The translations under genes and the position numbers were made by a program. 64,000 nt of DNA from Brachypterus glaber (taxonomy: Eukaryota > Arthropoda > Insecta > Coleoptera > Kateretidae). Every line of letters starts with the position of its first letter. The stretch's first letter is position 1. Below the pieces are notes generated by a model. The model saw only the letters and a program-made list of their open reading frames with translations. It ran no database searches and was not told the DNA's origin. Shown here one piece after another: positions 10,640-20,859 of the stretch. The stretch is taken from assembly GCA_958510825.1 (NCBI GenBank), contig OY294044.1, positions 103,454,893 through 103,518,892 of the forward strand. The letters are read 5' to 3'.

Positions 10640-11030
10640 CAAAAACAAAAAATATTATTCAAAGATTGGGATTTTTCCAACTCTTTACTTAAGATTTTAC
10701 CAACTTTACCCAAGATTAATACTTTTCCAAATTTTTATATGCCGACGGAAAGTAAAAAAAAACGCACCTGCTGGAAACAATGTTCGCGAACTCGATGCGT
10801 AATACTTATACTATAATTGGTAATAATTTTCTAAGAAATTCCTCAATAAACAATAAGCTTTATTATTGTTTACGTTTCCAAACGTAAACTTTAACTTATT
10901 GAATCATTTTAAAAGTAAAACGTAATTTTCAAATGAAAATTCAATTTTGTTATCGAGTCAAATAAATAACAAGCTGTGAAAAGATACGTAATGCTTCGCA
11001 TTGCATTGTATACTATTCACACTGGATAGC
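10640..11030. other. No identifiable gene
   Basis: AT-rich. A 67-codon frame overlapping the MITE end has no recognisable domain. TTTACGTTTCC and GTAAACTTTA words near 10865-10890 form only a minor local hairpin. Confidence 0.35.
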
Positions 11031-11035
11031 ACTTG

Positions 11036-11186
11036 GGGAACGTTCAAGTATAACGTAACGCTCCTGGGGGGGGGGGTCATTGTGAAGTGTTACGCCCATG
11101 TTAACGGTAAAGGAAAATAGCGTTACAGGGGGGTGTGGGGGTCCAAAATGATCAAAAGTTGCGTTACGTTATACTTGAATGTTCCC
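11036..11186. repeat. MITE with GGGAACGTTCAAGTAT TIR (complete)
   Basis: Left GGGAACGTTCAAGTATAACG; right GTTATACTTGAATGTTCCC. The interior carries an 11-G run and the complementary C/G-rich strand. It belongs to the same family as 1263 and 15270. It is non-coding. Confidence 0.85.
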
Positions 11187-11387
11187 TTATATTGAATTTT
11201 TTCAAATACTTATTTTACGCAAGTAACAATGATTTAACTAAAACGCAAAATAAAAAAGTAAAAAAAAAACTTTCCTTGAACCTGGGACCTTTCGAATGGC
11301 AGTCACTTACACTGACCTCTACACCACGAGTCGACTGTCAAAATTTGTTTATAAGGTTTAATACAGTATTAATGTTATTTTTTTGTC

Positions 11388-11539
11388 AAGTGTGCATAAA
11401 ATTTTATAACAAGCTGCCAGACAGCTATAAATGTACACGCACATGTGCTTTTAAAAACAAAATCAAAAACCTTTTTCTGGGAAAGGCATATTATACAGCT
11501 ACTGAATTTTTAAATGAATATTCCACAAACAATATATAG
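11388..11539 (+). pseudogene. Non-LTR retrotransposon RT, C-terminal fragment
   Basis: The frame encodes a stretch of the type KFYNKLPDSYK...FKNKIKNLFL and ends at a stop. It resembles the C-terminus of non-LTR RT polyproteins (an FYNxLP motif followed by a lysine-rich helix and aromatic residues). Nothing upstream in frame looks like RT; the preceding residues come from a MITE and low-complexity DNA. It is 5'-truncated and inert. Confidence 0.5.
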
Positions 11540-12371
11540 GCCAATCATTGCATTTTTAGTTTCTTGACCAATCAGATCAAAATGAATTTGATAATTTTTG
11601 CAATTATCACTTAGTTACTATGAAAACAAGAAACTGACAGTTACTGACATCTTAATAAATGTTATATTTATGCAAAATGTGTTTTTAATTTGTAAAGCTT
11701 ACCTTTAGTTGATTTATTTTTATTGATAAGCAATATAAATGCTCATTTTATTACCAAAACATCCTAGGTATAAACCCTAATTAATTTCAGATAATATATT
11801 ATATTTTATGCACTTTTCATATTAAAAGCTTTAAATCACTGATATTCATAAACTTTAATTTATTTAATTAAATCTTGGTATTAAAAACAGGCCACTCAAA
11901 ACTAATTTAAACACTTATTCATTAAAAATATATTTACAGTAAAGAAGAAAATAATTTACTTCTTTTAAATGACTGCGCTGGTTCCAGTACAGCGTTTTTT
12001 TCACGGGTGGAAACACCCGTTATTTTATTTTTTTTTCAGTTGAAAACTAAACTTTTTAAACAAAAACAGCAATGATCTTTATTTAAATGCTAAAATATAT
12101 GATAACAACTATTTTATTGGAATAATCTCAAGCATAAAATATCCCTCAAGCAAAGTTTAGACTTGGCAACATTCGAGAACAAGTGAACATCGTGAATTTA
12201 AAAAGCGCGGCAAATTTGTGATTTAATTTTTTTATTATAGTTTCAAAGTAATATTGTTGTTTAGGTCTTAAATTTTTAATTTAAATATGAAACAATATTA
12301 AACATTGTAAAATTATATACTTCCTTATTTTGTTTGTGAAATAGTCTTTCAAAATACCATTCATACATGTT
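11540..12371. other. No identifiable gene; one small perfect hairpin
   Basis: AT-rich. ACGGGTG/CACCCGT with a GAAA loop at about 12003-12020 is a perfect 7-bp hairpin followed by a T-rich run. No other structure or coding was seen. Confidence 0.4.
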
Positions 12372-13868
12372 AAATGGCGATTTCTCCCGTTAGATTAGAC
12401 AGGGACAAAAGTTCTACCCAAAAAGGATAGAAGACATACATACACTCCCACTTCCACCCAACCAAACAAATTCTGTATTTGTTCTTTGTTGAACAAATAC
12501 AATATTTACTTGGCCGGGCGAAAAGTGTAACTATATTATTTTTATTAAAGAAATTACTGGCGCCATCTAAATTTTAGTAGAATTATCTTATTCTACAGAT
12601 TCACATTAGCTATGTTCGTTCGTGCCGCTCAGTGCTACACTTTCCGGCCAACCAAATAAATACTCTCTTTAAAGAACTGAATATACTAACTGTAGCGTCT
12701 CTTTTTATATTTGAATCATTGCTATTTGTTAGACAAAATCCTGAAAAGTTTACAAGTCATTCTGATTTTCATGACTATAACACAAGAGGTAGGGATGAAC
12801 TTTGCCTGCCATTGCACAATCTTGTGTTGTACGAAAAAAATCCAGTTTATGTTGGGACAAAAATGTTGAAACAGAACTAATAATGAATATTTATAAAGCG
12901 CCACATTATAGTTCCTATAGCTCAGTCTCGGGTCGAGGTTCTTAAGAAAATATGTTCTAAGAAGTTAAGAACGTTTATTTATATATCAAAAAACAACTGC
13001 ATACAAGGGTTTACTGGCTCACTGGTGGTAGTTTTACCGAAGATAAGGAAGGTGAACTAGAGTAGGCACTTAGTGCATCACGTGAACTGCAAAAACTGGA
13101 TAACCCCAAATTAGTATGAATACATAAAGTAATATTAATGGTTGTTATTTACCTGGATGACCAGGCACATACCCTGAACACCATCGCAATGGATGGGTCA
13201 AATGACAATCCATGCCCTGAGGCTCAAACAGCTTCTTGAGATCACATTTTGCAACAAGTGTTGCTTTAACAATTGTATAAAAGGAAATGGACAGAACAAG
13301 CCGTCCTGTCAAAATACGTTATAATAGAACACGTGATAAACCCGATAACCCGTAATACACAGATGAGTATTATGGTTGTCTACCTCAACTGAACCAATAT
13401 TACAATTTATAATCAAATATAAAATATTGGCGAATGCCTGATTTTGGTTTCGTTACAATGTATAGAAAACTACCAGAAGCAATAAAAAGTATTGATACCT
13501 TTAATAAGTTTAAAAACGCTTTAGGTACTTTTCTGATACAAAATAGTTACTATAAGTTACAAGAGTATTTAAATAATTAAGTTTTGAAATGTTTAAATAA
13601 TTAAGGTAATTTTGTTATATTAAGATTATTATTATTGTTATTATTTAGACTTGTCCTATGCCTATTGTTTCACTGTACTCATGACATTGTACACGTTTCA
13701 TGTATGGTCTTATTGGATAAATAAATAAACTAAACTAAACTAAACTGTATTTGTTGTATGAAAAACAAATACAGTATTTATTTGATTGGCTAGAAAGTGT
13801 AGCACAAATGAGATAAAGATAGGGTAGACGTCTTTTGTTTCATAATTCTAGTTGTAGAGAGCTCCATT
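12372..13868. repeat. Hairpin-bearing MITE, copy 1, split by retroposon fragments
   Basis: The left part 12372-12663 starts AATGGCGATTTCTCCCG and contains two AACAAATACA-type hairpins. The right part 13741-13868 ends GTAGAGAGCTCCATT. The same element is at 29379-31731. Terminal words are weakly inverted (ATGG/CCAT, CTACCC/GGGTAG). Intervening DNA (12664-13740) is inserted retroelement sequence at the palindrome near the right side. Confidence 0.75.
12664..13740 (+). pseudogene. Non-LTR retrotransposon 3' fragments nested in the hairpin MITE
   Basis: 12680-12880 reads as an RT C-terminal region with the hallmark DYNTRGRDELCLP and NPVYVGTKML before a premature end. 13440-13580 reads as a second C-terminus with MYRKLPEAIKSIDTFNKFK, followed by a 3' UTR and a TAAAC-repeat tail at 13722-13745. 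The sequence between them (12905-13435) is not recognised. Two truncated elements, or one with an insertion, could explain this. It is not functional. Confidence 0.6.
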
Positions 13869-14277
13869 ATACATAATTTTTTTACTGCATATAAAAAAAA
13901 CATTTTCCTTAAGGAAATTGTTTTCGTTTGGACTTTTTATATTTATATTTTTTTAATACAGTAAAAAAATTATCGATAATTCAACATGCACTTATTATGA
14001 TATTACTACTGATAATTTTTAAACGTACTGTCATGTAATGTTTTGATTTTTTTTTAATAAAAAATAAGAGTAAAATTTTATAATGTAAATTTATAATTGT
14101 AGATTTTATTTATTGTAATTTTTATATTTCTTCTTGACTTGTTTACACAGTGTGTATTACACACTTTAAAAGTGTCCTATGTACATCATCTCAAACTATT
14201 AAATTATAAGTTTTTTTGTTTTTAAATGGATTTTAAATTGGGCAGATTGATCCTTAGATTCGTAAAAATTTTGTCCT
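13869..14277. other. Small palindrome and unassigned AT-rich DNA
   Basis: 13870-13975 is a hairpin (ATAATTTTTTTACTG and its complement, apex TTCCTTAAGGAA). The remainder contains no recognised feature except TTCGTAAAAATTTTGTCCTG at its end, a copy of the repeat described for 15175-15740. Confidence 0.5.
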
Positions 14278-15168
14278 GCGCCTAATTTCGGATGGTTTCC
14301 AAATTTCGGATAGTAGTGTATTTAAGATACTGTCTGCAAAGGTAAACAGAAACCTACTTTTATGTGAAACCAAAAGTCAAACTAAATCCGTCCTGTAATA
14401 TGATAACGGTAGAGCTTCTCCCCTTTAAATGGCAGCACAAATCGTTTATATTGCAAATGGCAGTTTTGTGCTCAGTTGCATTATTATGCTTGTTTATTTT
14501 ATAAATAATCGTTATAAAAGTTCGTGATTCTGTCTTGGGTAAGTTATGATGTTAGTTAAGTTGATCCACTATTCATAATTAAGCAATTTGAAAACGTAAA
14601 CATTCTACAAATTTCTAATCTAAAAAGCAGAAAGTTGCCTAATTTAGATAGACCATTTTTGTGCATTTGATTCCCAATTTCGGATATCCGCAAGGTAATT
14701 ATTATTCAGGATAACCAACCATTAATTATTTTTTTTATAATGATACAACAAACTAAGATAAACAATTTTGAAAAAACGAAAATTACCTAAGATACTAAGA
14801 TATTCGAAATTGGGAATCTAAAATTATAGTTCCTATAGTATTTCGTAGAAAATCGCTTAATGATTAAATTACGTCTTAAATGTGAAGGAATAACAAGAAA
14901 CATAAGCAATGGGATCCAGAGCTACTCTTGAAAAAAATTTTTCGGATATGTCCGAAATTAGGAGCCCTTTTTCAAATGCACAAAAATGCGCTGATTTTTT
15001 TTAACCGTGTTTTTTGGAAAAAATAAACTGTAATAAAATTGCTTTTATAATAAATCATGGTTCGCTATAAGTTGTATCTGGTTATATAAAAAAATATCAA
15101 AAAGTAATACCGAGTATTAAATATTGAATACATTGTAAATGGTATCCGAAATTAGGCGACTTTCCTCT
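14278..15168 (+). repeat. TA-target element with CCTAATTTCGG motifs, copy 1
   Basis: Nearly identical to 62632-63534 over its whole length (a handful of differences by eye). Ends CGCCTAATTTCGGAT and ATCCGAAATTAGGCG are inverted repeats, and related CAATTTCGGATA motifs recur inside, direct in the left half and inverted in the right half. The first ~9 terminal bases seen in copy 2 (GAGGAAATG) are replaced here by host-like sequence. There is no ORF. Confidence 0.8.
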
Positions 15169-15174
15169 GTCTTA

Positions 15175-15740
15175 AATTTTTGTGAAATTTGGAATTGTAA
15201 ATACCTGCGGCACTAGGGGTTTCTCGCTTGGTTTTTGTGGAATTTTAAATCTTTCGCCTGTTGCACTAGGGAACGTTCAAGTATTACGTAACGCAAATTG
15301 TACCAAAATTCATACACTTCATACCTCGGTTCTCGTATTATTCAAGGCTGTAGAGATTTCATATTTTGGCTACCCCCCCTAATAGGGGGTGTATTAGGGG
15401 GGGTAGCCAAAATATGAAATCTCTATAATCTATTATAACGCAAGAACCGGGCTATGAAGTGTATGAATTTTGGTACAATTTGCGTTACGTAATCGTAATA
15501 CTAATCCCCTAGGGCTTTCTTACGTTTTTTTTATTATTTAAGATTGAAATTCGTAAAAATTTTCACCTGCGGAGCTAGAGTTTCTTGTATATTTGTGAAA
15601 TTTTAAATTTAATTAATTGTAATTTTAAAGACTGGTTTAAAATTAAAATAGACCATCGAATTTGTAAAAATCTTCGCCTGCGGTGCTAGGGCTTTCTAAC
15701 GTTATTTCTTAATTTAAGAATATAAAAGTAAAGTTTTTGG
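15175..15740. repeat. Iterated CCTGCGGNGCTAGGG repeat, interrupted by a MITE
   Basis: A unit reading roughly TCGTAAAAATTTTCGCCTGC then GGNGCTAGGGNTTTCT recurs at about 15200, 15250, 15560 and 15665, and also just before 14278. The GGGAACG-type MITE (15270-15508) is inserted within a GCTAGGG word. It is non-coding. Confidence 0.6.
15270..15508. repeat. Palindromic GGGAACGTTCAAG MITE flanked by CTAG
   Basis: Starts GGAACGTTCAAGTATTACG and ends CGTAATCGTAATACTAATCC. The whole interior is palindromic (TACCAAAATTCATACACTTC, GATTTCATATTTTGGCTACC and complements), with apex CCCCCCTAATAGGGGG. CTAG flanks both sides (15266-15269 and 15509-15512). Confidence 0.85.
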
Positions 15741-15987
15741 ATTTTACCCCACCCCAAGATCACATTCTGGATCCGCCCCTGGATAACACCGTTTTTATTA
15801 TATTATTTTAACCCTTAATTTGGCAAACACTCTTTGGAATGAAGTATATAAAAAATCTTTTAAGAGGAAATTTAGATACATAAATGTAAAACATTTATGG
15901 AAAAAAAATATTAAAAAAAAGTCACGTGACTTAATACTGACTTGTATCATTACTGACATTGCCAAAAATAATTTTTTTGCCAAATAA
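15741..15987. other. No identifiable feature
   Basis: AT-rich. A 66-codon minus-strand frame here has no known domain and no homologous copy in the window. Confidence 0.35.
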
Positions 15988-16474
15988 TTTTTATCCAATA
16001 CCTATTAATAATGTTAGTTTACACTTGACATTTTAATCAATGAAAATGACGTTTTAATCATCCTGTAAACAAGTTGTGTTATGAAATTTCTAATCACCGA
16101 AAAGTGACATTGTTTGTTTGTTTGTTTGTTTGTTTGTTTGTTTGTTTAACCTCGTACTATTCTACTTAATTAAGCATCCCCTAAGTCCAGGACTTGTGTG
16201 GGCTAGTAGTAGAGGGAACCACCGGCTTATACTGACTTTCGAACCAGTTTCTAGGGAGTCCGTTTCACTTATCGCCTTCGACAAATTTCAATTATTAATT
16301 AACTGAAAAAGGCAAATCGGCGCCAGTGAGAATCGAACTCACGATAGTAGAGTTGCTATGCATACGCGCTACCCACTACGCTATGCCTCCCATATTGAAA
16401 TGTCAAGTAAATTTTGTGGAAATGTCATTTGGAAATTTGATTCAGAAGTGTTTTTAAGAGGTATTGGATAAAAT
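15988..16474. repeat. TIR segment TTTTATCCAATACC, containing a SINE
   Basis: TTTTTATCCAATACCTATT at the left and AAGAGGTATTGGATAAAA at the right are inverted repeats. Most of the interior is the SINE at 16111-16391. The right end directly abuts the hairpin at 16482. Similar TTTTATCC-bounded segments follow the hairpins at 22.4 and 60.3 kb. Confidence 0.65.
16111..16391 (-). mobile_element. tRNA-derived SINE, copy 2 (head type 1)
   Basis: On the minus strand the head begins GGGAGGCATAGCGTAGTGGG and carries the B box AGTTCGATTCTC. The body matches copy 1. The tail is (AAAC)n, seen as TTTG repeats at 16111-16146. One open frame crosses the tail and body but reflects only the SINE. Confidence 0.88.
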
Positions 16475-16481
16475 GTTGTAA

Positions 16482-16598
16482 AGCACACGTGGGGTAAGTA
16501 ACATTATTCACTCAAAAATTAACCCACTCGACCCAGGAGCCTCCCCAGTCAACTTTTTTTTCGTGAATAATATCCCACTTACCTCACTTGTACTGTAA
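16482..16598. repeat. Hairpin element H (A-G mismatch family, inverted)
   Basis: Arms ACACGTGGGGTAAGT...ATTATTCAC and GTGAATAATATCCCACTTAC...CACTTGT. The basal mismatch (C in one arm, A in the complement of the other) matches hairpin E in reverse orientation. The right flank AAATAACTATTTT is the complement of the AATAGTTATTT left flank of hairpins A and B. The left flank is TATTGGATAAAA. Confidence 0.7.
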
Positions 16599-16609
16599 AT
16601 AACTATTTT

Positions 16610-16955
16610 TGTTATCTTAAAATTCATGTATCATATACTACACATTACCAAATTAAGGTTAAATAAAAATATTTGTGTTTATCTACTTGTCTAAGCAAAA
16701 AGTGCTGAATGGAACCGCTGAAACGCGCTGAAACGAGATTTTAATAATCTTGTAAAGCAAATTATTTCAGTTATTATTTTCAGGCGGAAGTTCTTCCATT
16801 CAGCTTTTTTTAACTCGATTTAATTAGAGTCTACTAACAAGGAAATTTCTAAACTAATTATATTAAATTAAAATCTATTTTACAATTTCGTTAGATATTT
16901 TTTTACGAATAAACTAAAAACGAAAATATGCCGTTTTAAATTTTGCTTGTTTTGT
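16610..16955. other. No identifiable gene
   Basis: AT-rich, with a short self-repeat (CGCTGAAACG) near 16715-16735. No exon-like signal. Confidence 0.35.
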
Positions 16956-16959
16956 TATT

Positions 16960-17345
16960 ATACTATTCATTGCGCCTGCGCTAGAATAGTATTATACCTT
17001 AGTTTCTAATTTTTAAAAATCTTCAGAAATCGTCCTACACAAAAATAGAATTTTTTTGTTTGTTTTTGTCCGTCTGTCCGTTCGTCCGTCCGATGTCACT
17101 TTTTTGTGTAGACGATAACTCAAGAACGAATAATCCGATCGGCTCGAAATTTTTAGGAAAAAACAAGTTCTATGAGGGGAAGATCCCTATTGATTTTAAA
17201 AGTAATCCCCCCAAAAACAAAAAAGTTATGCGAGTTAAACTTTTAAAAAAATCAAAAAAAGCTGAAAAAAAATTCCGATTAACGTAACTTTTTTATGAAA
17301 AATTACTTTTCTTATAAGGATCCATTCTACAAGTTTTAAAAGTAA
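16960..17345 (+). repeat. GTCT-linked dispersed repeat (GATAACTCAAGAACG family)
   Basis: Order of blocks: an AGCGCAGGCGC box (16970-16990), GTCCGTCTGTCC microsatellite (17068-17090), GTAGACGATAACTCAAGAAC (17106-17125), GGCTCGAAATTTTTAGG, then an A-rich tail with TTCCGATTAACGTAAC. The block at 63675-63885 has the same order. A 75-codon frame here reflects the repeat. Confidence 0.7.
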
Positions 17346-17387
17346 TCTCCCCAAGAACAAAAATGTTATGGGGGTTAAACTGTTGCA

Positions 17388-17700
17388 TTGCTTTACATTG
17401 CATTACATTGCGTTACGTTGCGATGCGATGCATTGCATTGCATTGCATTGCATTGCATTGCATTGCATTGCATTGCATTGCATTGTATTGCATTGCATTG
17501 CATTGTATTGCATTGCATTGCATTACATTGCATTGCATTGCATTGCATTGCATTGCATTGCATTGCATTGTATTGCATTGCATTGCATTGCATTGCATTG
17601 CATTGCATTGCATTGCATTGCATTGCATTGCATTGCATTGCACAACACTGCGCTGCACTGCACTACACTGCACTGCACTGTCCTGCATTATATTATATTA
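17388..17700. repeat. (TTGCA)n pentanucleotide array
   Basis: About 55-60 units, mostly perfect, with TTGTA and TTACA variants; the right edge shifts to CTGCA and then TATTA. It abuts the tail end of the SINE at 17701-17930 and is best explained as an expanded SINE tail, since other copies end in GTAATG units. All long frames across it are artefacts. Confidence 0.92.
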
Positions 17701-17930
17701 TGTTATATTACATGTTTGTTTCACGTACTATTCTACTTAATTAGGCATCCCCTAAGTCCAGGGCTTGTGTGAGCTAGTAGAAGAGGAAACCACCGGCTTT
17801 AACTGACTTTCGAACCAATTTTTAGGGGGTTGTCTCTGTTTCATCTGTCGCCTGCGCCATATTTGAATTATCAATTAACTGAAACAGGTAATCGGCGCGA
17901 GTCAGAATCGAGCTTACGCTAGCCGGCGTG
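17701..17930 (-). mobile_element. tRNA-derived SINE, copy 3 (diverged, head truncated)
   Basis: On the minus strand the body is recognisable (AATTGATAATTC, GTTCGAAAGTCAGT, GGACTTAGGGGATGCC), and a decayed B box CGATTCTGACTCGCGCC lies at about 17895-17912. The A-box half is missing or scrambled. It is the most diverged of the five copies. Confidence 0.75.
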
Positions 17931-18450
17931 TCAAATATTTTTATTAGACGCCTTAACCCACTCCGATATATTCTCTCATTAGGAGTATAAAATCATATGG
18001 GTCAAAGGAAAGTGAGCAACAATTCACCTCCAGGTTCATTACCCGACCCACCCCTATATTTAAAAAAAATGCTGTTTTTTTTTCTTCGAGAGTTGGGGAC
18101 GTGACCAAAGAGTTTTTTTTTTCATTTAGATTGTTTACCAACTTTTCCTGCGTTATGTTTTGTGATACCCTGTATAAAGTTGTGGTAATTTTTGTTCGAT
18201 TTAGAGTTTCTGCCAACATTTTCTTGCTCCGGTGCGGTACACCAAAATTATACCTTTTTACACCTACCTATACTAAAATTTTTGTTACCTTATTAAATAC
18301 CAAACAATTTTGTATAATAAAAACTCCTCACAATTTTAGTTATTGAATACAAGTTGTTAAATACAATTATCACAACGTTATGTAACAACAATTAAAAAAA
18401 CTAACGTTTCTAGGGGTTCAAAATATAAAAAAATCGTGTTTACAAAAATC
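17931..18450. other. No identifiable gene
   Basis: Overlapping frames of 81-88 codons on both strands share the same bases and show no known domain. No splice-bordered exon was recognised. Confidence 0.35.
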
Positions 18451-18454
18451 GTGA

Positions 18455-18604
18455 CATCAGACGGACAGACGGACATTTAAAAAAAAAAGTTACTTATTTT
18501 TTCATAAAACAAATTTATATCCAAGAATTTTTTGTCTACGACGATTTTTCAAATTTTTTGAAACTTCGAAACTGCCGTATATTCTAGCGCAAGCGCTGTG
18601 CATA
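18455..18604 (-). repeat. GACA-linked dispersed repeat with AGCGCAAGCGCT box
   Basis: CAGACGGACAGACGGACA is followed by A-rich DNA, TTTTTTGTCTACGACGATTT, a GAAACTGCCGTA word and TTCTAGCGCAAGCGCTGTG. This is the reverse arrangement of the block at 16960. It is interrupted at its end by the next MITE. Confidence 0.65.
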
Positions 18605-18762
18605 ATATCGTCGCCTTGCATACAAAGGGGCGTATCTCAAAAATCTGTATTTTACAGGAAAAACATTTTAAAATTGTTATTATAAAATTTCAGTTAAGTT
18701 TTTCAGTTTTTCAAAAAATTAAAAATATTTAAGATACCCCTTTGTATGCAAGGCGACGATAT
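18605..18762. repeat. 158-bp MITE, TIR ATATCGTCGCCTTGCATAC
   Basis: ATATCGTCGCCTTGCATACA and its complement bound the element. TIRs are about 35 bp, including AAAGGGGNGTATCT. It inserted next to the CGCTGTGCATA word of the preceding repeat. It is non-coding. Confidence 0.88.
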
Positions 18763-19056
18763 AAAAAGTAGATGAAAATTCAGGAAGTATTTAAAAACAT
18801 AAATTTTCATCATTTTCCGTTCACTTTCAACTAATATATTTTATACTAGTTTCAGTCTAAAACTTGCAGACTTAGGTAAATAATGTGCAATAAATTTAAA
18901 ATGTTCTGCGAAAGTTTTCGGCTTATTCGCTTATAATTGTGACCGGTTTCCTATCTGACTGGGATACTGCCAAGAAAACTAGGAATAAGAACACTGAGAA
19001 TTCTTATCGTAGTAAATACTAAACGTTTTTGCCTTTGGGAGGATTGGTGTAGTTTA
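18763..19056. other. Unassigned, ends in a duplicated SINE start
   Basis: TGGGAGGATTGGTGTAGT occurs at 19037-19054 and again at 19057, so the first 18 bases of the following SINE head are duplicated. The rest is not recognised. Confidence 0.5.
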
Positions 19057-19410
19057 TGGGAGGATTGGTGTAGTGGACTACCGCGTCGTACTTGACTAGT
19101 TTACTACCCAAAATAGCGTGAGTTCGATTCTCACCGGCGCCGATTTGCCTTTTTCAGTTAATTAATAATTGAAATTTGGCGAAGGCGATAAGTGAAACGG
19201 ACACTCCCTAGAAACTGGTTCGAAAGTCAGTATAAGCCGGTGGTTCCCTCTACTACTAGCCCACACAAGTCCTGGACTTAGGGGATGCTTAATTAAGTAG
19301 AATAGTACGAGGTTAAACAAACAAACAAACAAACAAACAAACAAACAAACAAACAAACAAACAAACAAACAAACAAACAAACAAACAAACAAACAAACAA
19401 ACAAACAAAC
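19057..19410 (+). mobile_element. tRNA-derived SINE, copy 4 (head type 2) with long AAAC tail
   Basis: Head GGAGGATTGGTGTAGTGGAC (box A TGGTGTAGTGG) with B box AGTTCGATTCTC. The region between A and B differs from head type 1, but the body from GGCGCCGATTTGC onward is nearly identical to copies 1 and 2. The tail is about 24 perfect AAAC units (19315-19410). Confidence 0.9.
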
Positions 19411-19610
19411 GTGTTGCAATGTCTGGCAAATGTGGTGGCCACAACAGTTTTTTTTTAATATGGTAAAAAACTGAAAAAAAAAATGTATAGTTGCAGAAAA
19501 ACTAATTTTCGCAAAAAACTTGATAATTCTAGAACGCGATAGATAATACATTTTTTATTCAAAGCTCTTACCTGGGATTATTTTTAGTTTCCTGCTAGGA
19601 ACGTTTTTGG

Positions 19611-20159
19611 CAAAGAAGTTTTACCTCAAGAAGTAATTTCGGACCAATTTTTATGAAGGTGTCATCTTTTTGTTTGTTTATTTACTAACAGAAACGCGAT
19701 TCAGCTTTGTGGTGTAAAATGTAGATGTCGCTAGTCGACTTTCAGGCTACCTAGTAGCGATGTTGCGTAGTTTCCACCTTATCATGAATTCAAATCATTA
19801 TACTTAAATTAAAAATGTAAAAAACTTTATTGTGTATACTATAATTATGTTTAATAATATAGTATATTTAAATCTATTAAAATTAAACTACTAGTTCATA
19901 TAAAACTCATACACAACTAATGTTTCTTAAAATTTACAATAAAATATCCAAAGTATATGTTTCCAATCGGCAACACTGTACCCCTGTCAATCATTTTACG
20001 ATATTAGACTGTGAGTTTACACATTCTTTCTCTCTCTTTACGCGTACTAAGTGTAAACAATAGTCAATCCCCACCAGCCCCTCACCGTAGTTGGTTCACG
20101 CTTTAAACAAAGCATACGGTAGATTTCATCATGTTCCTTCTTGAGGTAAAAGTTCTTTG
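19611..20159. repeat. TIR element, ends CAAAGAAGTTTTACCTCAAG
   Basis: CAAAGAAGTTTTACCTCAAG (19611-) and CTTGAGGTAAAAGTTCTTTG (ends 20159) are inverted repeats of about 26 bp. The interior is AT-rich without a transposase frame. Confidence 0.6.
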
Positions 20160-20330
20160 GTTTTTGGTGAAAAATCGGATTGGGGTTAGGGTTCAGAGAT
20201 AGTAACTGTTAAAACTGTTGGTAAAATCAATGGGATGCGATGTGAAGCAGGAAACCAAGAAAATCCAAAAAAAATTAAATTTACTGGTATGGCTTTTAAA
20301 AGAGTCTTGATATTTTTTTATAATATTTTG
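20160..20330. other. AT-rich lead-in to a large palindrome
   Basis: Contains AATCGGATTGGGGTTAGGG, similar to words in the GTCT-linked repeat family, and otherwise nothing recognised. Confidence 0.35.
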
Positions 20331-20856
20331 TTTTTTTTTTAAGTACAAACATTTATTTTTTTGACTGTTATTTATTCCCCTCAAAAAAATAAAAATCTTT
20401 TGTAAAAAACTGTTTTTGATCGGACTTTTAGTTGCAGAGATAAAACAGCCACACAAAATTAAAAAAGTTGCATCTCCGACGGACTTGTCTAGTCAATTCC
20501 TATGTATTTTGAGCCGCTGAATCCGAATCTGAGATCGAAATTTAAAAGTTATCTCTCATTTTTATAATAACCTCAAAAAACATATCATATCATTGCGAAA
20601 AGTATGTTTTTTGAGGTTCTGTTGAAAGTGGGAGCTAACTTTCAAATTCCGACCTCAGATTAGGATTCACCGGCTCAAAATACAGAGGGATTGACTAGTC
20701 AAGTTCGTCGGAGATGCAACTTTTTTAAATTTGTGTGGCAGTGTTATCTCTGCAACTAAAAGTCCGATCAAAAAAAGTTTTTTACAAAAGATATTTATTT
20801 TTTTGAGGGGAATTAAATAACAGTAAAAAAAATATATGTTTGTACTTAAAAAAACA
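20331..20856. repeat. ~525-bp imperfect palindrome (foldback element)
   Basis: Arms 20331-20585 and 20605-20856 are complementary throughout, e.g. AAAAGTTGCATCTCCGACGG and its partner GTCGGAGATGCAACTTTTTT, and AACCTCAAAAAACATA around the apex. Short frames on the minus strand exist in both arms but only mirror each other. An internal word (CGCTGAATCCGAATCTG) recurs near 56775. Confidence 0.85.
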
Positions 20857-20859
20857 AAG

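Noticed and set aside
10990..11190. Possible coding start of the 134-codon frame at 11135
   Set aside because: The first part lies in a MITE and A-rich DNA; only the last ~50 codons resemble an RT C-terminus.
12003..12045. Rho-independent terminator (hairpin plus T-run)
   Set aside because: The genome is eukaryotic, so a bacterial terminator has no meaning here; it is a chance hairpin.
16118..16306. 62-codon frame with an internal FNLVLFYLIKHPLSPGL stretch, recurring at 5.2, 17.7, 19.2 and 54.5 kb
   Set aside because: The peptide recurs only because it is the SINE body translated; no start context or independent constraint is visible.
17363..17772. Several overlapping CIALH/MQCNA frames
   Set aside because: They are translations of the TTGCA array on both strands.
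17953..18346. Pair of ~80-88-codon frames on opposite strands
   Set aside because: They share the same bases, match no known domain, and have no splice or promoter context.
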